A stretch of DNA of 64,000 bases from Pelagicoccus enzymogenes (GTDB lineage Bacteria > Verrucomicrobiota > Verrucomicrobiia > Opitutales > Opitutaceae): the NCBI RefSeq assembly GCF_014803405.1, contig NZ_JACYFG010000007.1, positions 372,001 to 436,000 of the forward strand. The letters are read 5' to 3'. Below, piece after piece: positions 60,630-64,000 of the stretch. A program made the translations under genes and the position numbers. The notes beneath the pieces were generated by a model that ran no database searches, was not told the DNA's origin, and saw only the letters and a program-made list of their open reading frames with translations. Within the stretch, counting starts at the first letter, position 1. Each line of letters starts with the position of its first letter.

Positions 60630-61757
60630 TCAGAGCTGACGGTAGTTGTGCATGAGATCGATGATCGACTCCCTGAGGGTAAAGAGCTCCTTGCGGATTT
60701 CCGCGGTCCACTTATGTTCCTCGGGCTTGACCGAGATACAGGCTTCCATGGTGGCGATGGTCAGGTGAAGCAGGTGGAGGGCGCGCTTGAGTGCGGCGAC
60801 CACGAAGCCAGGCTCCGTTTCCACGCCTTCGGATACTTGTTCGAGGGCTGCGATCAGCTTGCTGACCGTCATCTGCCCGTGCCAGATGAGTTGGTTCCAG
60901 GGATTGGAAGTGTCCTCGCTGAGCAGCTTTCTCGACTCTGACTCGTCGTAAAGCTTGGAAGTGATCTCCATCATGGAGACGATCAATGGGTGGTTGGGCA
61001 GGTATTCGAAATCCGAATCCGAACCCTCTCCGTTTTGATCGACTTCCCAATCTTCGAAAAATTCTTCCGTGACTTCCATGGAGTCGATTTCCCAACCCAT
61101 GGCTTGAGCGATGATTTCCTCGCAGTCCGGCGCGTTTTCGTACTTCTCGAAGAGCTCGAGCAGCATATCGCTGCGGGCGTCGCTCTTTTGCAGGAAGGCT
61201 TCCCACTGGAACTCGTCCATGTCCTCTTCCATCGGCTCCTCGCGTTGCTCCGCGGGGTCGAGGGCTCGCGACAGCTCGTCCATGAAATTGAACATGGCCT
61301 GCTTGTTCGCTTCCTGCTGGTCGCGTTCCGCGTCGGCGGACAGGGTCCATTTGGGCAAGCTCACTTTCCAGGTGAAGTCGAGCGTTTCAATGAGGACGCG
61401 TCCGTTGGATTCGCTGAACCATTCGAGGTAGAGGCAGTTGGCGAGCTTGAAGGCGGGAGGCAGCTCGGTGGTTTCCTCAAGGTCCTCCAAGTCGGGTGGC
61501 GTCTTCACCTTCTTGGAGGCGGTCATGTCGCCGACGGTGCCTTCTTGGAAGATGTCGAAACCAGAGTAGTCGCCTTCGATGGGCTTCGGATTGCGAAACT
61601 CGAGCCGGGCGCCGGCTAGGTCGCGGTAGCAATTGCCCTTCAGGTTGAGCTCGATGGGCTGGTTAAGGCCCTTGAGCCAAACGGTGCCGACGACTCGTCC
61701 GGGGACTATATTTTGGATCAGACCGCGAACAACGTACTTATCTATGCGCCATGCCAT
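60630..61757 (-). CDS. Unknown conserved-looking protein with acidic middle
   Basis: I do not recognise this 375-residue protein. It begins with a beta-rich segment (WRIDKYVVRGLIQNIVPGRV, then GTVWLKGLNQPIELNLKGNC) that looks like a small barrel domain (about 1-100). A region rich in Asp/Glu (PMEEDMDEFQWEAFLQKSDA) and a helical C-terminal half (LIAALEQVSEGVETEPGFV) with a histidine-rich helix follow. No signal peptide or TM is seen. The ATG at 61757 is preferred over a longer start at 61790. It lies 72 bases upstream of the giant exported protein on the same strand. Confidence 0.75.
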   Translation of the reverse strand: MAWRIDKYVVRGLIQNIVPGRVVGTVWLKGLNQPIELNLKGNCYRDLAGARLEFRNPKPIEGDYSGFDIFQEGTVGDMTASKKVKTPPDLEDLEETTELPPAFKLANCLYLEWFSESNGRVLIETLDFTWKVSLPKWTLSADAERDQQEANKQAMFNFMDELSRALDPAEQREEPMEEDMDEFQWEAFLQKSDARSDMLLELFEKYENAPDCEEIIAQAMGWEIDSMEVTEEFFEDWEVDQNGEGSDSDFEYLPNHPLIVSMMEITSKLYDESESRKLLSEDTSNPWNQLIWHGQMTVSKLIAALEQVSEGVETEPGFVVAALKRALHLLHLTIATMEACISVKPEEHKWTAEIRKELFTLRESIIDLMHNYRQL

Positions 61758-61871
61758 TGGTTGCGGGGCATTTTTGGAGGGCCGCCTCACTTGTCAACTA
61801 CGCTAATACGCTCAGGATCGGAGGCCTGACTTGACGGGCGAGTAGCCGGCGGTCAGTTCAGGGTGCTTGAG

Positions 61872-62819
61872 ATGAACGATTACCTTTCCATCCTTCTGTT
61901 GATTTTGCCCGTTTTCGCCATGCTGGGAACTGGCATGTTCCTGCGGTGGAAGGGTTGGTTCGAAGGAACGGTTGAGGAAGGGGTTACCTTGTTGGTAGTG
62001 AAGGTCTTCTACCCGTGTCTGATAGTCAGCGCCATGCTCAAGGCGGAGCCTTTCGAGGCAAGGTCGGGCGCGCTTTGGGCTCCGGTGATCGGGTTTGGAA
62101 CGGTGACTTTCGGCTTTCTGGCAGCCAGCGCGATCGGGCGGGCTTTCGGTTACAAAAAGGGCAGCGGTCTGCGGACCTTCGCCTTTTCGACGGGGATCTA
62201 CAACTACGGATACCTGCCGATTCCACTGATGGAGAGCATGTTTGGCTCGAACGAGCTAGCGGTTCTTTTCGTGCATAACGTGGGGATCGAGGTGGGGATT
62301 TGGACAGTGGGGATTTCCTTTTTGGCGGGCGGTTCGCTGCGTGACGGGCTTCGCAAGATCTTCAACCCGATGGTTGTGGCCCTTGCCATAGGGCTTGCCA
62401 TCAACATGGCCGGACTGGCTGGGGAGCTTCCGTCCGTATTGACGCGAGTGATCAATCTGTTGGCAGGCTGCGCGGTTCCCTTGGGCTTGTTGGCGATCGG
62501 AAGCAGCCTCTTCGACCACATCCGCTCGGGCGAGAAGCTTTGGGAGGCAAGAGACGGCATCTTGGGCACGCTCTTGCGACTAGGATTGCTCCCTTGCCTC
62601 GGGCTTTGGATCGCTTGGTACTTTCCGCTCCCCATAGAGCTCAAACGAGTGCTCGTTTTCCAGTCGGCCATGCCTGCAGGGATCATGCCGATCCTCATTG
62701 CCAAGCATTATGGCGGTCAGCCCATGGTAGCGGTGAGGGTGGTGCTTGCCACGACGGCGATAGGAATGTTGACGATGCCGCTCTGGATACGTTTCGGCTT
62801 GGAGTTGATTGGTTCCTAG
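61872..62819 (+). CDS. Auxin efflux carrier (AEC) family transporter
   Basis: A 315-residue membrane protein with about ten hydrophobic helices, such as LSILLLILPVFAMLGTGMF, VALAIGLAINMAGLAG and VPLGLLAIGSSLF. The order of helices and the asparagine-containing YNYGYLPIPLM fit the AEC (permease) family. Members export or import small carboxylates such as malate; the substrate is unknown. The start is ATG at 61872, with GTG at 61863 as the alternative; AGGGTG lies about 6 bases before the ATG. The gene is convergent to the histidine kinase, 12 bases apart. Confidence 0.9.
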   Translation: MNDYLSILLLILPVFAMLGTGMFLRWKGWFEGTVEEGVTLLVVKVFYPCLIVSAMLKAEPFEARSGALWAPVIGFGTVTFGFLAASAIGRAFGYKKGSGLRTFAFSTGIYNYGYLPIPLMESMFGSNELAVLFVHNVGIEVGIWTVGISFLAGGSLRDGLRKIFNPMVVALAIGLAINMAGLAGELPSVLTRVINLLAGCAVPLGLLAIGSSLFDHIRSGEKLWEARDGILGTLLRLGLLPCLGLWIAWYFPLPIELKRVLVFQSAMPAGIMPILIAKHYGGQPMVAVRVVLATTAIGMLTMPLWIRFGLELIGS

Positions 62820-62831
62820 CTTGCAAGCGGC

Positions 62832-64000
62832 TCACTTGGGCGCCGCGACTAGATCTTGAATCAGCTCCAGCAACTTGCGGATGGAAAAAGGCTTGTCGAC
62901 GTAGGCATCGATGGTCAGCTCCTGGCACTCGACGCTCTCTTGTTGGGGAAGGCCCGACATGAGCACGACTTTGATATTTGGATACGTCTTTTGCATCTCC
63001 TTGACGACGCTGCAGCCGGAGGCGCCCGGCATGATTGAGTCGGTGAGAAGCAAGTCGATCGTGCCTTCGAAGTTCTTTCCTTTTTCGATGGCTTCGAGTC
63101 CGTCTTTTGCGATCACGAGATTGTATCCACTTTGTCCTAGGCCTAGCTCCAGTATTTCGCGTACCTGCTCTTGGTCTTCGGCGACGAGAATGGTGGGAGT
63201 CGTTCCTGTCTCGGAGGATTCGGCGCTCGGCATGCGCTCGAGCAGGTCGGGCGAGTCCTCCTTTTTCACTTCCTCCAGCACCTCGGGAAAGTAGAAGGAA
63301 AACTCGGTGCCTTCGCCGATCTCGCTGTCAACCATGAGATGTCCGCCATTGCTTTGAATGATGCCGTAGACGATCGATAGGCCGAGCCCGGTTCCGGCGC
63401 CTTTCTTGGTTGTGAAGAAAGGTTCGAAGATCTTCTCCAGCACGTCGCGATGGATGCCTTGTCCGTTGTCGCGGACGGATACCTTGGCGTAGCGACCCGG
63501 CTTCGCCTTGCCGGTGATGAATATTTCCGAGCCCGTGAGCTCTATCATGCTTGTTTTGAGAGTGACCACGCCGTCGTGGCTGGTGATTGCTTCCTGTCCA
63601 TTGACGACCAAGTTCATGATTACTTGGTCGATCTGGTTCGTATCCACCTTTACGTTACTTAAATTTGGATCGAGCTGCGAGGTGAAGCGTACCTCCTTCT
63701 TCAATATGCGTGAAAGCATCGGAATCATATTGCCGATCAGCTCATTGAGGTTGGCGACTACGGGGCGGTCGCTCTTTCCGCGGCTGAAGGAGAGGAGGCG
63801 GCTGGTGAGCTTGCTGGCTCGGTCCGTGATTTTCAGGATTTCGTTCGCGTAGACATGGTCTTTTTTGCTGAGCTCGCGAGAGTTGCAGAGCAGTTCGCTG
63901 AAACCGCGTTGTCCGGCGAGTAGGTTGTTGAAATCGTGGGCAATGCCGCCGGCGAGGCGACCAACCGCCTCCATGCGCTGGGTGTGGCGCAGCTGTTCTT
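62832..64000 (-). CDS. Hybrid sensor histidine kinase/response regulator, C-terminal part
   Basis: The frame stays open to the right edge, so the N-terminal sensor part lies outside. About 389 residues are visible. The HisKA phosphorylation site is [11 protein letters not shown] (His at 63936-63938). The HATPase has its N-box (NLVVNGQEA), G1 (VRDNGQGI) and G2 ([18 protein letters not shown]). After a linker comes a receiver domain with VAEDQEQ, the phospho-acceptor [10 protein letters not shown] and the lysine of DKPFS. It is an inner-membrane or cytoplasmic kinase that phosphorylates its own receiver. The signal cannot be told. It is convergent to the AEC gene. Confidence 0.94.
   Translation of the reverse strand, partial: EQLRHTQRMEAVGRLAGGIAHDFNNLLAGQRGFSELLCNSRELSKKDHVYANEILKITDRASKLTSRLLSFSRGKSDRPVVANLNELIGNMIPMLSRILKKEVRFTSQLDPNLSNVKVDTNQIDQVIMNLVVNGQEAITSHDGVVTLKTSMIELTGSEIFITGKAKPGRYAKVSVRDNGQGIHRDVLEKIFEPFFTTKKGAGTGLGLSIVYGIIQSNGGHLMVDSEIGEGTEFSFYFPEVLEEVKKEDSPDLLERMPSAESSETGTTPTILVAEDQEQVREILELGLGQSGYNLVIAKDGLEAIEKGKNFEGTIDLLLTDSIMPGASGCSVVKEMQKTYPNIKVVLMSGLPQQESVECQELTIDAYVDKPFSIRKLLELIQDLVAAPK

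Noticed and set aside
1-64000. CRISPR array, prophage or insertion sequence
   Set aside because: No regularly spaced repeats, integrase, transposase or phage structural gene was seen on either strand.

Overview
The window looks like a chromosomal segment of a marine, Gram-negative Verrucomicrobiota bacterium of the class Opitutae (Puniceicoccales/Pelagicoccaceae-like). This is inferred from several things. Lipid A, Lol and TonB-type envelope genes are present. There is a DUF3450-ExbB-ExbD-ExbD-TPR transport-energising operon. A long secreted protein ends in the C-terminal domain typical of Opitutae exported proteins. GTAGG-started palindromes sit against gene 3' ends. Most starts lack a clear Shine-Dalgarno. 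Base composition is fairly even, roughly 55-60% G+C by eye. I see no phage, insertion sequence, CRISPR array, rRNA or tRNA; this is mostly core genome.

Layout. 1-2.9 kb: end of a dicarboxylate/amino-acid symporter, then uvrB. 3.0-7.6 kb (minus): five-gene energising operon. 8.2-9.6 kb (minus): ridA and lipA, divergent from lysS (9.7-11.2 kb). 11.3-16.1 kb: an envelope run lolC-like, lolD, Gfo/Idh oxidoreductase, lpxB and lepB, with an unknown membrane-anchored protein convergent to it. 17.3-20.3 kb: queC-queD-queE-recF. 20.4-22.0 kb (minus): iron-type alcohol dehydrogenase and coaD. 22.3-25.2 kb: maf, TonB-like protein, lipase-like hydrolase and GNAT. 25.4-27.4 kb: mpgS-mpgP for mannosylglycerate. 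27.5-30.3 kb (minus): a lipoprotein with a probable dead caspase fold, and purD. 30.6-34.3 kb: a PutA-type enzyme. 34.4-36.3 kb (minus): a LOG-domain protein with a large unknown N-terminus. 36.4-41.0 kb: FKBP, a glycosyltransferase, a lipid kinase and panE. 41.0-42.6 kb (minus): an atypical purA. 42.8-46.7 kb: the large secreted propeller/BACON protein. 46.9-50.3 kb (minus): thrS (no TGS domain) and cysS. 50.3-53.5 kb: hemB, an acidic protein (minus) and pyrD. 53.7-61.8 kb (minus): dapF, a 2003-residue transglutaminase/TPR protein and an unknown protein. 61.9-64 kb: an AEC transporter and the end of a hybrid histidine kinase.

How the genes work together. Three groups build or energise the envelope: lolCD/lpxB/lepB, the ExbB/ExbD operon, and the distant TonB-like gene that may be its missing partner. 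queCDE make preQ0 for tRNA modification. mpgS/mpgP make a compatible solute suited to a salty habitat. The rest are housekeeping genes for nucleotides, cofactors, amino acids and tRNA charging. Nothing here is a clear-cut new defence or mobile system. The most unusual items are the pseudo-caspase lipoprotein, the LOG fusion, the TonB-less ExbD-ExbD operon with its structured leader, and the 3'-end palindrome family.
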